A stretch of 64,000 nt of DNA from contig CAJXQM010000009.1 of the NCBI GenBank assembly GCA_913058145.1, positions 26,143 through 90,142 of the forward strand, read 5' to 3'. Position 1 is the stretch's first letter, and each line of letters opens with the position of its first letter. Position numbers and translations under genes: made by a program. Below, in pieces: positions 38,666 through 47,887 of this stretch. The notes under the pieces were generated by a model, which was not told the origin of the DNA, made no database searches, and saw only the letters and a program-made list of their open reading frames with translations. The stretch is from an uncultured Colwellia sp. GTDB lineage: Bacteria > Pseudomonadota > Gammaproteobacteria > Enterobacterales > Alteromonadaceae.

Positions 38666-39415
38666 TTAATCGGTACAGAGACTACCGGAGAGAATTTGAG
38701 GGTACTGGTTCATTAGTTTTGCTTGCCAAGCTAATTCATTGCTGCCTGACTCCGTTCTAGGCTTAGGTAAATCAACCGTGGTTTGATGAATGATTGAACT
38801 GGGCGAATGACTCATAAAAATAATACGGTCAGCTAAATTAATCGCTTCACTTAAGTCATGTGTAACAAACACCACGGTACTACCACGGCTTTTACATAGG
38901 TCTGCTAGTAGTAATCTTAGGGTGGATGCCGTTGGCGCGTCTAGAGAGTTAAAAGGCTCATCAAGTAAAATCAACTCAGGATTGACCGCAAAAGCTCTGG
39001 CAATGGCGACACGTCGTTGCATACCGCCGGATAATTGCTTGGGGTAATAGTCACCTTTGCCAGCTAAGCCCACTTGTGCTAACAAGGTTTTAATGATTGT
39101 TTCTTGTGTTGTCGGTAACACGAGCTGTATGTTTTCGTTAACCGTTAACCAAGGCATTAACCTAGGTTGTTGAAAAACGTAACCGAGTGGGAATGCTTTG
39201 CCGCCATTGAGTGGTTTACCGTTACATAATAGTGTTTGTTCTGTGGCCTCTTCAAGCCCAGAGATCATATTCAGTAAGGTGGTTTTTCCCGAGCCAGAAG
39301 GGCCAATTATAGCAACGAACTCACCGGGTTTAACGCTAAACTGGATCTCTTTTAATACCACTAAATCGCTATTAGCGTAGTACTTGTCTTTAATGGCAAC
39401 ATCAAGCGCGATCAT
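38666..39415 (-). CDS. ABC transporter ATP-binding protein (NitT/TauT type)
   Basis: ATPase subunit of an importer of the nitrate/sulfonate/taurine-like class. It contains Walker A GPSGSGKTT, Q-loop VFQQPRLMPWLTV, signature LSGGMQRRVAIARAF, Walker B LILLDEPFNSLD and H-loop VFVTHDLSEAI, spanning about residues 1-225. The ATG at 39415 has GGGGGA upstream and overlaps the permease stop by 14 bases, so translation is coupled. It is the last gene of the operon that runs TonB receptor, binding protein, permease, ATPase. Confidence 0.9.
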   Translation of the reverse strand: MIALDVAIKDKYYANSDLVVLKEIQFSVKPGEFVAIIGPSGSGKTTLLNMISGLEEATEQTLLCNGKPLNGGKAFPLGYVFQQPRLMPWLTVNENIQLVLPTTQETIIKTLLAQVGLAGKGDYYPKQLSGGMQRRVAIARAFAVNPELILLDEPFNSLDAPTASTLRLLLADLCKSRGSTVVFVTHDLSEAINLADRIIFMSHSPSSIIHQTTVDLPKPRTESGSNELAWQAKLMNQYPQILSGSLCTD

Positions 39416-40154
39416 GGTGGATCCCCCTAGCAATTAATTTGTCTAATGGCCTGAAAATGAGGTTTTCAATCACTAACACAATGGAAATAAAAGCAAAGGT
39501 ATAAGCGAGAATTCCTGCAATATCAAAAAATTGAAATAAGGTATTTAATGCAAAACCAACGCCGTCACTACGCCCAAGCAGTTCAACCACCAAGACAATT
39601 TTCCATATTAAGGACAAACCGGCACGTGCTGAGGCCATTATGTAGGGATAAAGTTGAGGTAAAAAAACGTTAAAAAAGGTTTTACGTAAGGATAATTTGT
39701 ATACTTTGGCGACGTTTAATAAATCCTCATCTACCACACGGGCACCTTCTCTGATCATCACGACCACGGTGGGGACTTTATTAATGACGACGGCCATAAT
39801 GGCGGCAGACTCAACTAAGCCAAACCAGATGTAACACAGTAAAATAGTCACTAGAGCAGGGATGTTAAGGACGATTATTAGTAGGGTGTCTGATAATTGA
39901 TTAAGGCGTTTACTGATACCCATTAAAATGCCAATCATTACGCCTAATATCATAGCGATGATAAAACTGATCAATACCCGAGTTAAGGTAACGCTAAGGT
40001 TGATTAACATATCACCGTGAAAAAAATGATATATAAAGCTCTCCATCACAATGAATAATGATGGGAAATCTGAACTATTCACTAACCAAGCGATACCTTG
40101 CCACGTGCTAGCTAAGATGATTAATATTAATAATCTACCATAGAGTGGTGACAT
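39402..40154 (-). CDS. ABC transporter permease (NitT/TauT type)
   Basis: 250-residue inner-membrane permease with about six helices and the cytoplasmic coupling segment EGARVVDEDLLNVAKVYKLS followed by LPQLYPYIMASARAGLSLIWK, the typical EAA-loop form of the BPD_transp_1 family. It lies 77 bases after the binding-protein gene and overlaps the ATPase gene, so it is part of the same import system. Confidence 0.88.
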   Translation of the reverse strand: MSPLYGRLLILIILASTWQGIAWLVNSSDFPSLFIVMESFIYHFFHGDMLINLSVTLTRVLISFIIAMILGVMIGILMGISKRLNQLSDTLLIIVLNIPALVTILLCYIWFGLVESAAIMAVVINKVPTVVVMIREGARVVDEDLLNVAKVYKLSLRKTFFNVFLPQLYPYIMASARAGLSLIWKIVLVVELLGRSDGVGFALNTLFQFFDIAGILAYTFAFISIVLVIENLIFRPLDKLIARGIHHDRA

Positions 40155-40231
40155 AAAGGCTGACGATAATAAGGTGATAAATTGGCTTGTTATTACGTGC
40201 GCGTTAGCGTGTTTGTTAATGGTATATCATC

Positions 40232-41299
40232 CTATTTAAGCGGGCATGTTGTGGCTTGACCGTTTGCTGAACCTTTGGTCAGGTTGTTAGAAGTAGGTAG
40301 TTTAACGTTATCCGTTTGCCAAAAAGTTTCATCAGCTAAAGTTGTTGCTTTACCTACTAAATCTCGCCCACCTTGTTGTGCTAAAATAGTAAATACTTGT
40401 TTACTGGCTTCTCTTTCTTCAGTGCCAAACTGATGCAGTAACCTAGCCCTATACTCTTTTATTAAGGCCATAAAGACATCATCATTTTCTGCTTTGGTTA
40501 ATGGGCGTATACGCTGCCACTCTTGGTCACACAAGAGTAGTAATCTTTTAGCTTCATTAGACGCCAGAAGAAAACCGGTTAGTTGTTGGTTGTGCTTAGC
40601 TGCCCATGTTTGATCAAATACCCACCCCAATAAAGGCACTTTAGTGGTAATACCCAGTTCGGCGAGCATGTGTGGCACACTTACTAATAGTCTGTAGCCA
40701 CTAGCACTTAATCTAGCATTGTAATGCCAAAAGTTTATTGCCGCATCTACATTGTTTCTTTCCATTAACCGGTTTAATAAGGGCGGTGTAGCAAAGACCA
40801 TTTCAGCAGTGTCTTTAAGTTTTAGCTGATATTTTTTTTGCGCATACGCTTGTAATAATAACCAATTCTTATCAACAGAGCCGCCAGCAATGCCAATTTT
40901 ATCTTGTTTGATATCAAGTAGTGATTTTGCGGTAGAGTTGCTATTAACATATAAACCACCAGAGGCAATTGACGTGGGAAATAAGGTATAGTTTTTACCA
41001 TTAAAGCGTTGGCGATTCACCCATAACCAATCACTTAGAATAATATCAACTGCTTTACTTTGCAGTGCAACGGCAGAAGCATTTTTATTGCTTAATGGCA
41101 TGACTTGTAAATTGAAGTTATATTTTTTATCCAACTGATAATGTTTTATTACGTCAATTTCCCAGTTAACTGTGCCATATTTTAATACCCCAACACTCAC
41201 ATTGGGTAAATTGGTATAGGTGTCTGCATTCGCATTGATATAGCCCATATAAAGTATCATAAGCAGTAATAAGCGAATAGGAGGCATATGGTTTCTCAT
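40232..41299 (-). CDS. ABC transporter substrate-binding protein
   Basis: 355-residue periplasmic binding protein of the NMT1/SsuA-like type. The signal peptide ends near MGYINANA. The mature part has the two-lobe layout with VSVGVLKYGTVNWEIDVIKHY, then AVDIILSDWLWVNRQRF, then DKIGIAGGSVDKNWLLLQAYA. It starts two bases after the TonB receptor stop, so an outer-membrane receptor and an inner-membrane importer are translated together. The ligand is unknown; vitamin precursors, sulfonates or metal chelates are all possible, and the nearby PQQ genes make a lanthanide or iron chelate worth testing. Confidence 0.85.
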   Translation of the reverse strand: MRNHMPPIRLLLLMILYMGYINANADTYTNLPNVSVGVLKYGTVNWEIDVIKHYQLDKKYNFNLQVMPLSNKNASAVALQSKAVDIILSDWLWVNRQRFNGKNYTLFPTSIASGGLYVNSNSTAKSLLDIKQDKIGIAGGSVDKNWLLLQAYAQKKYQLKLKDTAEMVFATPPLLNRLMERNNVDAAINFWHYNARLSASGYRLLVSVPHMLAELGITTKVPLLGWVFDQTWAAKHNQQLTGFLLASNEAKRLLLLCDQEWQRIRPLTKAENDDVFMALIKEYRARLLHQFGTEEREASKQVFTILAQQGGRDLVGKATTLADETFWQTDNVKLPTSNNLTKGSANGQATTCPLK

Positions 41300-41301
41300 T
41301 A

Positions 41302-43614
41302 TTAGAACTTATAATTAACGTTAACAGAGAAAGATCTAGGTCTAGCAGGTCCAACAAAATAGGGCGAGTCAATATCGGGGTAAAAATCCATTAGCACTTC
41401 ATCAGCCTCACCATAAGTGCCAAAAGTCTGATATTGGCGATCAAATAGATTATCCACTTTGGCTGATAATCTAAATTGCTCAGTTATTTGGTAAGAAAAA
41501 TAAAGGTTAATTAATGAGTAGGCAGATATCTTTTTATTCTCATTAGCCTCATCACCACGATAATAAGAATCAGATGCATATAATAATTCTGTCCCTACAC
41601 TAATCTCGTTATTGATTTGCCAATCGGCATGGAGTTTAAATTGATGCTGTGGCTGACCAGGAATAACATCACCAGGGTTAACTTGGCGATTTGCTCCACG
41701 TGGATTTACTGGGCTAAAGGATATAAAAGGAGACTCAAAGGTCGCCTTTAAATAATTATAGCTTGTGCCAAGCGTTACCTCAGTAAATGCTACTGAGTAG
41801 GCTAACTCTAGCCCTTGGCGTTGTATCTTATCAATATTGACAAAAAATCCTTCAGAAGATGTTGAGCCCGCTTGTTGGAAAATTATGTCATCAATTGTTC
41901 TAGTTGAAAACAAGGTAGCAATGGCTGATACCGAATCAGTATTATAGACTAATGACGCTTCAATAGTTTTAGCCACCACTTGTTCAAGTGGTGGATCTGC
42001 AACAAAGCCATTAGGTAATTTACATGGGTCGTCTTCATCAGCACAACTTAACTCAGCAGGGCTAGGAACACGCGATGACTCGCTATAGCTAAGCTTAGCA
42101 GTGAATTCATTATTGATTTGGTAATCCAGACCTACAGCAGGGTTAAAGCGATGAAACTTATGATTACCATCTAGAGATCCTTCACCGTCATCAATAATGT
42201 CATTCATAATGATATGACTGTTATTGTAACGCCCAGCAATATTGAGCGTAAGTCCTTGGTCAAAGGCCATTGAATAAGAGGCAAAAACATATTGCTGCTC
42301 AGTGGTAACATCTAAACGCACTTGAGACTCGCTATCAAAAAAACCTGTTGCTGATACTGAGCGATCATCCTCAGCAGAATCATTATGTAGAATGCCGAAT
42401 TGAGTATTGCTATTGAAATTAATATCGGCTTTATCCATTCCTAGACCAAAAATCACTTCTTGTTCATAGCGCTCAAAGCTTGTTACATGGATCAGTTGGG
42501 TAGCAAAACCATAACTAGTATTATCAGTAGCACCATCGTTTAGTGTGCCATCAACTTCATCGGCATCGATAGAAGAAATATCACTAAATAGCGAGCCTTC
42601 ATCATAACCAACAAAATTAACCATTGTTAATGAGCCGTCTTCTTCATCTTCTTCGCATAAGGTTTCACCAGCGCCAAAGTCACAATCTTCATAATCACTG
42701 TCATCACCATTGATGGAATTGATTTTATTTTGGCGATAATAAGCATTCGCTTGAAAAGATAACTGTTCATTTATAATTGAATCACTCGATAGGCTGATTA
42801 TTTTATAGTCGTTATTTGTTTGATCTGGGTGGGTATATACTGCTTCACGACCTTCAATGGCCATTAGCTCTTCAGGTGCTGCGCCATTTCCTGTCATGGT
42901 ATTATCATTAGCGGCAAGTAATAGCTCTACATAATTATTGTCGTTTTGATAGCTAAATGAGGCTAATGCTTGTTTTAATTCACTCTTAGAGAAGTCACGC
43001 CAACCGTCTTCTTTATAGCTATTACCAATAAAGTAGTAGCCCCAGTCACCGTTGTTACCACCGGATTGAATAGTATATTGCTGTTGACCAAAGCTACCAA
43101 AGCGAACGTCTACTTCGTTATCAGTATAGTTAAAACCATTTTTAGTTTTTAGTGACAAGGCACCGCCTAAGGTGTTTTGCCCAAATGCTGGATTAGAGCC
43201 GGAATATAAGGCAACACTATTAAGCGCCGCTAAAGGAATGAGATCCCAGTTAACGGTATCGCCAAAGGGTTCATTAAATCTGACACCGTTTAAATAAACA
43301 GAAATCCCTTGCGGTAACCCTAATAAAGGTGAAGCGGTAAAACCACGGTATTGAACATCGGGTTGAAAAGGGTTGTTTTGCACATCACTGATATTGACAC
43401 TAACCAATTGATTTCTTATATGATCCGCTAGCGATGTTGCTTGAGCTCGGGTGATATCTTCTGCGCCAACATACTGTGCGCTACCAATAATGTTTTTTTC
43501 TTGGGACATGTTACTTGATAGTGGTGTTTGCCCAATAACTCTGATTTTTTCAATACCCTCAGCTGATACTGTAAAGGCACACAGCATACTCGCTAGTGCA
43601 ATAATACGATTCAT
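41302..43614 (-). CDS. TonB-dependent receptor, first gene of importer operon
   Basis: 770-residue outer-membrane receptor. A signal peptide (about 1-18) is followed by a plug with DHIRNQLVSVNISDVQNNPF, YRGFTASPLLGLPQGISVYLNG and SNPAFGQNTLGGALSLKTK, and a barrel ending in NVNYKF. An acidic loop around residues 310-345 (DDSDYEDCDFGAGETLCEEDEEDG) could coordinate a cation. It is followed directly by an ABC importer, which suggests uptake of one ligand across both membranes. The 18-base-arm hairpin at 43788 and a tandem repeat lie in its upstream region. Confidence 0.9.
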   Translation of the reverse strand: MNRIIALASMLCAFTVSAEGIEKIRVIGQTPLSSNMSQEKNIIGSAQYVGAEDITRAQATSLADHIRNQLVSVNISDVQNNPFQPDVQYRGFTASPLLGLPQGISVYLNGVRFNEPFGDTVNWDLIPLAALNSVALYSGSNPAFGQNTLGGALSLKTKNGFNYTDNEVDVRFGSFGQQQYTIQSGGNNGDWGYYFIGNSYKEDGWRDFSKSELKQALASFSYQNDNNYVELLLAANDNTMTGNGAAPEELMAIEGREAVYTHPDQTNNDYKIISLSSDSIINEQLSFQANAYYRQNKINSINGDDSDYEDCDFGAGETLCEEDEEDGSLTMVNFVGYDEGSLFSDISSIDADEVDGTLNDGATDNTSYGFATQLIHVTSFERYEQEVIFGLGMDKADINFNSNTQFGILHNDSAEDDRSVSATGFFDSESQVRLDVTTEQQYVFASYSMAFDQGLTLNIAGRYNNSHIIMNDIIDDGEGSLDGNHKFHRFNPAVGLDYQINNEFTAKLSYSESSRVPSPAELSCADEDDPCKLPNGFVADPPLEQVVAKTIEASLVYNTDSVSAIATLFSTRTIDDIIFQQAGSTSSEGFFVNIDKIQRQGLELAYSVAFTEVTLGTSYNYLKATFESPFISFSPVNPRGANRQVNPGDVIPGQPQHQFKLHADWQINNEISVGTELLYASDSYYRGDEANENKKISAYSLINLYFSYQITEQFRLSAKVDNLFDRQYQTFGTYGEADEVLMDFYPDIDSPYFVGPARPRSFSVNVNYKF

Positions 43615-43623
43615 TATTCGACC

Positions 43624-43668
43624 TTAGTTATTCTAGTTATTCTAGTTATTTTAGTTATGTTTAGTTAT
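43624..43668. repeat. Tandem repeat (9-bp unit) upstream of TonB receptor
   Basis: Four or five degenerate copies of TTAGTTATTC lie immediately before the receptor start codon, between the promoter region and the coding sequence. Confidence 0.7.
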
Positions 43669-43787
43669 AAATTTACCATTCGCTAGTAATATAACGTGAA
43701 TAATGAAGTAATGGTAGATTTTAAAGACGTTGTTCTACTAAACTACTTTATAATAATAACTTACAAAACAAATGGTTAACCTTGTTT

Positions 43788-43827
43788 GTTGTAAAGAACT
43801 CCTACTAAGGTAGGAGTTCTTTACAAC
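43788..43827. promoter_or_regulatory. Perfect 18-bp inverted repeat between hybrid kinase and TonB receptor
   Basis: GTTGTAAAGAACTCCTAC, loop TAAG, then its exact complement. It begins 31 bases beyond the kinase stop and about 175 bases before the receptor start. Neither strand has a T run after it, so it may be a kinase mRNA 3' structure, a terminator of unusual form, or an operator for the importer operon. Confidence 0.6.
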
Positions 43828-43858
43828 TAATTTCAGGGCAAGAATGTATTTATGATAT

Positions 43859-46408
43859 TTATCGTAATAAATGTAGCATGGTAGTTTTTAGTTTCATCGG
43901 TTTTACTGGTTTATTCAGCAGTAAAATACCTCTCTTCGCAACTTTGGTTTTCAGTGATTTACTGTAGTCTGCTGTGATCATTAATGTGGGTATTGATATT
44001 GTTCGCCCTTTATTAATGACGTTAGCAGCAGAAAAACCTGTTTCATCGTTATCTAAATGGTAATCAACAATTAAGATGTCAGCATGGTCTTGATAAATAT
44101 CAACTTTATTTTTAAGGTGTTCAAGGCTGGTAGCGGTTATCACGCTACAATCCCAGCCACCGAGTAAACGTGCCATACCATCACAAATATTGGCATCATT
44201 ATCAAGAACCCAAATAGTGCGTTGGGCCAAAATAGTGCTTTGTAGTATTTGGGAAGGAAGAGAATTCTGTGCCGAGATCTCATCGATTTGTCCTATGGGT
44301 ACTTGAATTGAAAACATCGACCCTTTACCTTGAACAGAATTAACTTTAATTGGATTATTGAGTACCGTAGATATTTTATCTACGATAGCTAAGCCTAAAC
44401 CTAACCCATTTCTAAAGGCTATTTTTGAGGATTTTAGTCGTTTGAACTCTTGAAAAATTTCGTTGATTTTCTCTTTAGCTATACCAACACCATTGTCCCA
44501 TACTTCAATAGAAACAGTATCACCTTGTCTTCTACAACCGAGTAATACCTTACCATTTTCTGTGTACCTAAACGCATTAGATAGAAAATTACGCAATACC
44601 CGAGCTAATAAAAAGCTATCACTATGCACTATTATATCGGTAGTGACGTAATGAAAGCTCACCTCGTACTGAGGAGCCTGTTGTTGATATTCATTGGCTA
44701 AGTTATCAAGTAAATCAGCCAGTTTAAAAGAAGATTTATCCGCTTGAACAACACCGGCATCAAGCTTGGATATATCGACTAAGGAACAAATTAAGTTTTC
44801 TAAATCACTGAGTGAAGCGTCAACAGAGTTAACAATAGGCTCTAAATTTGTGTTGAGTATTTGGTCTGCTAGAGAACTATTAAATAATTGCGCAGCATTT
44901 AACGGTTGCAATAAATCGTGGCTAACGGCGGCAAGAAACTTTGTTTTAGATATGTTTGCTTGGTCTGCTTCTTTGATGGCTTTTACTAAACTCACTTGTG
45001 CTTGACGATGACCTTCAATTTCTGTCTGTAATTCAGACGTACGTTCTTGTACATGAACTTCTAGTAAATCATGTGCTTTTTGAAGAGCTAAAGCGTTTTG
45101 TTGACGGGCGGTAACATCCCGTATTAGCACAAAGAAACCTAGCACTTGACCTTTTATATCAATATTGGGTACATAGGACTTTAATAAATAACAAAGATCG
45201 CCAGCCAGATTTTTTTCTTCGGTTTCAAAACTAACACTTTCTCCCGAAAGTGCTTTACTGACATATCGTTTAACTTGACTGAAATCAAAATTAGTGCGGT
45301 TTTGGTGATCTTCTAAACCATAAAGTTCTGAGGCAGAATGACCATACCAATTTAGGTAAACTTGGTTAGTAAATTGAAACTTAAGATCTGCACCCACGTA
45401 CGCAATCATCGCGGGTACGTTATCTGTAATTAAGCGTAACCAACGTTCACTCTTTTTCAATGATTCAGCATAGCGATGTTGTTCAGTAATATCAGTGTAT
45501 GTTTTAATTAATTTACCGTTTTTTAAGTGATGATCTCTTATTTCGACAACAGTACCATTTGATAACGTTTGTACATGGGACGCATGTTGTTTTTTAGGTT
45601 TTAGATCAAGTTCAGTTAAATTACTTAGAGTGGAGAAATAAGGGTTTTCTTTGAGCAATATAGGAGAAAGTTGACTTATTTTTGCAAAGCGTTTATTCCA
45701 TACTTCAACTTGTTGCTGGCTGCTAATTAACACCACACCTTGAGAAAGGTTATCAACTAAACTTTGTAGCAAGAAGGACTTGTTGGCCATACCTTTTTCG
45801 TAGCGGACATTTTCAGCGGTTTTTAACGCCGTAATGTCGCTGTAAAGCATTACCCAACCACCTTCCATAGTGCGGCGTTCATTTAATTGAAACCACCGAC
45901 CATTTGATAATTTATAGATGGGATTACTATTATTGGCGTCACCGGGGTGAACATGGCGAATAATACCACGGGTTTTTGCTCTGTCTTTTAAATCTTTAAG
46001 GTTTACACCGACCCCAGTAGAAAGACCTAAACTATTCCAAAAAGAAGAAAAATTACTGTTTTGTAGTATAATCCTACCATCACTATCAAGTAAAACAAAC
46101 GATTCAGATATACTTTCAATTGCATCAATAAATCGTTGTTTAAATAGGTTAGCGTTGTTATTTGCTTGTGTTAATGCTCGGTTACTGTGTTCTAATTCAG
46201 CTAACGTGATTTTTAATTCTTGAGTTTTTTCTCTTACCTGTTCAGCTAAATAGACTGAATTTTCGAAGGCGTCATAAGGGGCAAAATGATTGCCATGATT
46301 TTCTACTCGCTCCATTAGGGCATGGTTGATTTTTTTTAATTTACGATTTTGCTCTGTTAGTTGGGCTATTTGTTCAACTAATGAGTCTTCATTACAGGTG
46401 TCATTCAT
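43859..46408 (-). CDS. PAS-domain hybrid histidine kinase (ErcS'-like)
   Basis: Cytoplasmic hybrid kinase of about 849 residues with no membrane helix. A coiled coil (about 1-95) is followed by three PAS-like domains (about 100-210, 220-320, 325-440), a second coiled coil, the H-box FLAAVSHDLLQPLNAAQLF, an ATPase domain (NFLSNAFRYTENG, DNGVGI, GLGLGLAIV) and a C-terminal receiver with phosphoacceptor in ILIVDYHLDNDETG. This layout is that of ErcS/ErcS' of Pseudomonas alcohol oxidation. The start at 46408 has AGAGGA upstream and overlaps the FIST gene by 8 bases; a longer frame reaches 46456. Confidence 0.88.
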   Translation of the reverse strand: MNDTCNEDSLVEQIAQLTEQNRKLKKINHALMERVENHGNHFAPYDAFENSVYLAEQVREKTQELKITLAELEHSNRALTQANNNANLFKQRFIDAIESISESFVLLDSDGRIILQNSNFSSFWNSLGLSTGVGVNLKDLKDRAKTRGIIRHVHPGDANNSNPIYKLSNGRWFQLNERRTMEGGWVMLYSDITALKTAENVRYEKGMANKSFLLQSLVDNLSQGVVLISSQQQVEVWNKRFAKISQLSPILLKENPYFSTLSNLTELDLKPKKQHASHVQTLSNGTVVEIRDHHLKNGKLIKTYTDITEQHRYAESLKKSERWLRLITDNVPAMIAYVGADLKFQFTNQVYLNWYGHSASELYGLEDHQNRTNFDFSQVKRYVSKALSGESVSFETEEKNLAGDLCYLLKSYVPNIDIKGQVLGFFVLIRDVTARQQNALALQKAHDLLEVHVQERTSELQTEIEGHRQAQVSLVKAIKEADQANISKTKFLAAVSHDLLQPLNAAQLFNSSLADQILNTNLEPIVNSVDASLSDLENLICSLVDISKLDAGVVQADKSSFKLADLLDNLANEYQQQAPQYEVSFHYVTTDIIVHSDSFLLARVLRNFLSNAFRYTENGKVLLGCRRQGDTVSIEVWDNGVGIAKEKINEIFQEFKRLKSSKIAFRNGLGLGLAIVDKISTVLNNPIKVNSVQGKGSMFSIQVPIGQIDEISAQNSLPSQILQSTILAQRTIWVLDNDANICDGMARLLGGWDCSVITATSLEHLKNKVDIYQDHADILIVDYHLDNDETGFSAANVINKGRTISIPTLMITADYSKSLKTKVAKRGILLLNKPVKPMKLKTTMLHLLR

Positions 46409-47567
46409 TAACGCTATCCTCTTTGAACTCATTTCCTGCAATAAAAACCCCTGCAAAAGTTTGGTTTAAGTGAATGCCATTAATATGTTCACCATAACTG
46501 TTAAAGCCTGCAATGTTATATTTGGCATACAAGGATTTTGCTTGTTCACGTAATTCTTTTTGTTCAATTTCAATACGACGTAAAAAACAGTCGCAAGCAA
46601 GTACTAGTTCAGGTTTTCCAAAGCGTTGTGTAATATTTTCTAGTTTCGTATTTAATGAATTAAAAATATCATCCATATCAACGGCAGTGAGCACAATACC
46701 TACATCAATAGCACAATAAAAAGTTAAACTTAAATCGTCTACATTGACCTTTTGGATAGAACGAATGTAGTATTGCCCGCCAACTTTTACCGCCAAGGGG
46801 TGTAGTGAAAAAACTTCGGGTGTTAAGTCGTTTATATCTATATTGAGTAATTTAGCGTATTCAATTGCCGCGGGCATGGCATTGAGTTCGTATACCGTTC
46901 TGTTGTCAATACTTGCTTCAGTGACGACTAATTTTTCGGTAGGGCATTTGATATGGTTACAATTAAATACTTCAAATGGGCATTTAGTATTGATTAAAAT
47001 GACAATAGCAGCCTGTTGATGAAATTTATTTTGATAAAAAACGTGGGTGTTGGCTAAATTAACATCATCACCAGCTGAGCCACCAAAATGTGGAATACCA
47101 CCGGTAGCAGAATTTAATGCTTGTAAGAACTGCTCTTCTTTTGTTGATAATCCATCGATCAATGTCAGTAGAAAACTATTCTCTTTTATTGGTGCAAACT
47201 CTTTTAAACGGCACTTTTCAGTGAGTTCATTAATAGTGTTTTGTGCATCAACAATATCAAAGTTGGCCATAGACTCTATCTGCTTAGCATTGATAGTAAA
47301 ATATTTTGAAGAAAAACCGATAGCTACAATAGATTTTTGTTCGCAGCCATCACGGGTAAATTCACCTGCCGTGGTACAGCCGACAACATCAATATTTTTA
47401 AAGTATTTTGTCATTGCTGCCGCTAACTCGTCTAACTGATAGACAGCAGAGCAGTAAAAAAGTACAAAATCTATATCAGGGTGATTTAATTGTTGCTGTA
47501 GTTCTTTACTGGCTTTTAAGGCATCAATTGATTTACTAACCGCAACTATTGTTTTTATATTTGTCAT
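46401..47567 (-). CDS. FIST-domain sensor protein
   Basis: 388-residue cytoplasmic protein of the FIST (FIST_N plus FIST_C) family, proposed to bind small ligands and pass the signal to kinases or cyclases. The N-terminal part shows DVVGCTTAGEFTRDGCEQKSIVAIGF; the later GGIPHFGGSAGDDV and the C-terminal CDCFLRRIEIEQ and NIAGFNSYGEHINGIHLNQTF are family landmarks. It overlaps the hybrid kinase gene, so the two probably form one sensing unit. A FIST gene next to an ErcS'-type kinase also occurs near the Pseudomonas ethanol oxidation genes as I recall. Confidence 0.88.
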   Translation of the reverse strand: MTNIKTIVAVSKSIDALKASKELQQQLNHPDIDFVLFYCSAVYQLDELAAAMTKYFKNIDVVGCTTAGEFTRDGCEQKSIVAIGFSSKYFTINAKQIESMANFDIVDAQNTINELTEKCRLKEFAPIKENSFLLTLIDGLSTKEEQFLQALNSATGGIPHFGGSAGDDVNLANTHVFYQNKFHQQAAIVILINTKCPFEVFNCNHIKCPTEKLVVTEASIDNRTVYELNAMPAAIEYAKLLNIDINDLTPEVFSLHPLAVKVGGQYYIRSIQKVNVDDLSLTFYCAIDVGIVLTAVDMDDIFNSLNTKLENITQRFGKPELVLACDCFLRRIEIEQKELREQAKSLYAKYNIAGFNSYGEHINGIHLNQTFAGVFIAGNEFKEDSVNE

Positions 47568-47887
47568 GAATCGGCCTAATAGGGTTAAATTTTTACATGC
47601 CTACGCAAATTAATCAGAAAAATTTACTATTGACAAGGAAAGTCATTTTAATGGTCTTTTAGCATGAAAGTCTACTGTAAAAAACAATGGGATTTAGCAG
47701 CACACGTCGAAGTGGATCGGGTATATACCCACGCCACTTGAAAAGACATGATTTAGCTGGAATTAACCAACTTAGCGCTATATTAGGGAATTTAGACCAA
47801 GCGTTAAATCTCCCTCTGACAAATTTTAATGGTGTTCGAATAGTGTTTAGTCATCACTATTGCCATAAATCACGTATTGAATAGTTG
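47568..47887. other. Intergenic region upstream of FIST-kinase operon
   Basis: About 320 bases that should contain the promoter of the FIST-kinase operon. It holds the nested palindrome at 47710-47739. A 65-codon plus-strand frame (47687-47884) lacks a ribosome-binding site and any recognised domain, and contains the palindrome, so I do not call it. Confidence 0.5.
47710..47739. promoter_or_regulatory. Nested palindrome upstream of FIST gene
   Basis: AAGTGG-ATC-GGGTATATACCC-ACG-CCACTT: a perfect 12-base palindrome framed by a second perfect 6-base inverted repeat, all symmetrical about one centre, roughly 143 bases before the FIST start codon. Shape and position suit a dimeric or tetrameric regulator site. 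Confidence 0.5.

Noticed and set aside
47687..47884. 65-codon open frame between the NosR-like and FIST genes
   Set aside because: Lacks a ribosome-binding site and known homology that I can recall, and overlaps a large palindrome better explained as a regulatory site.
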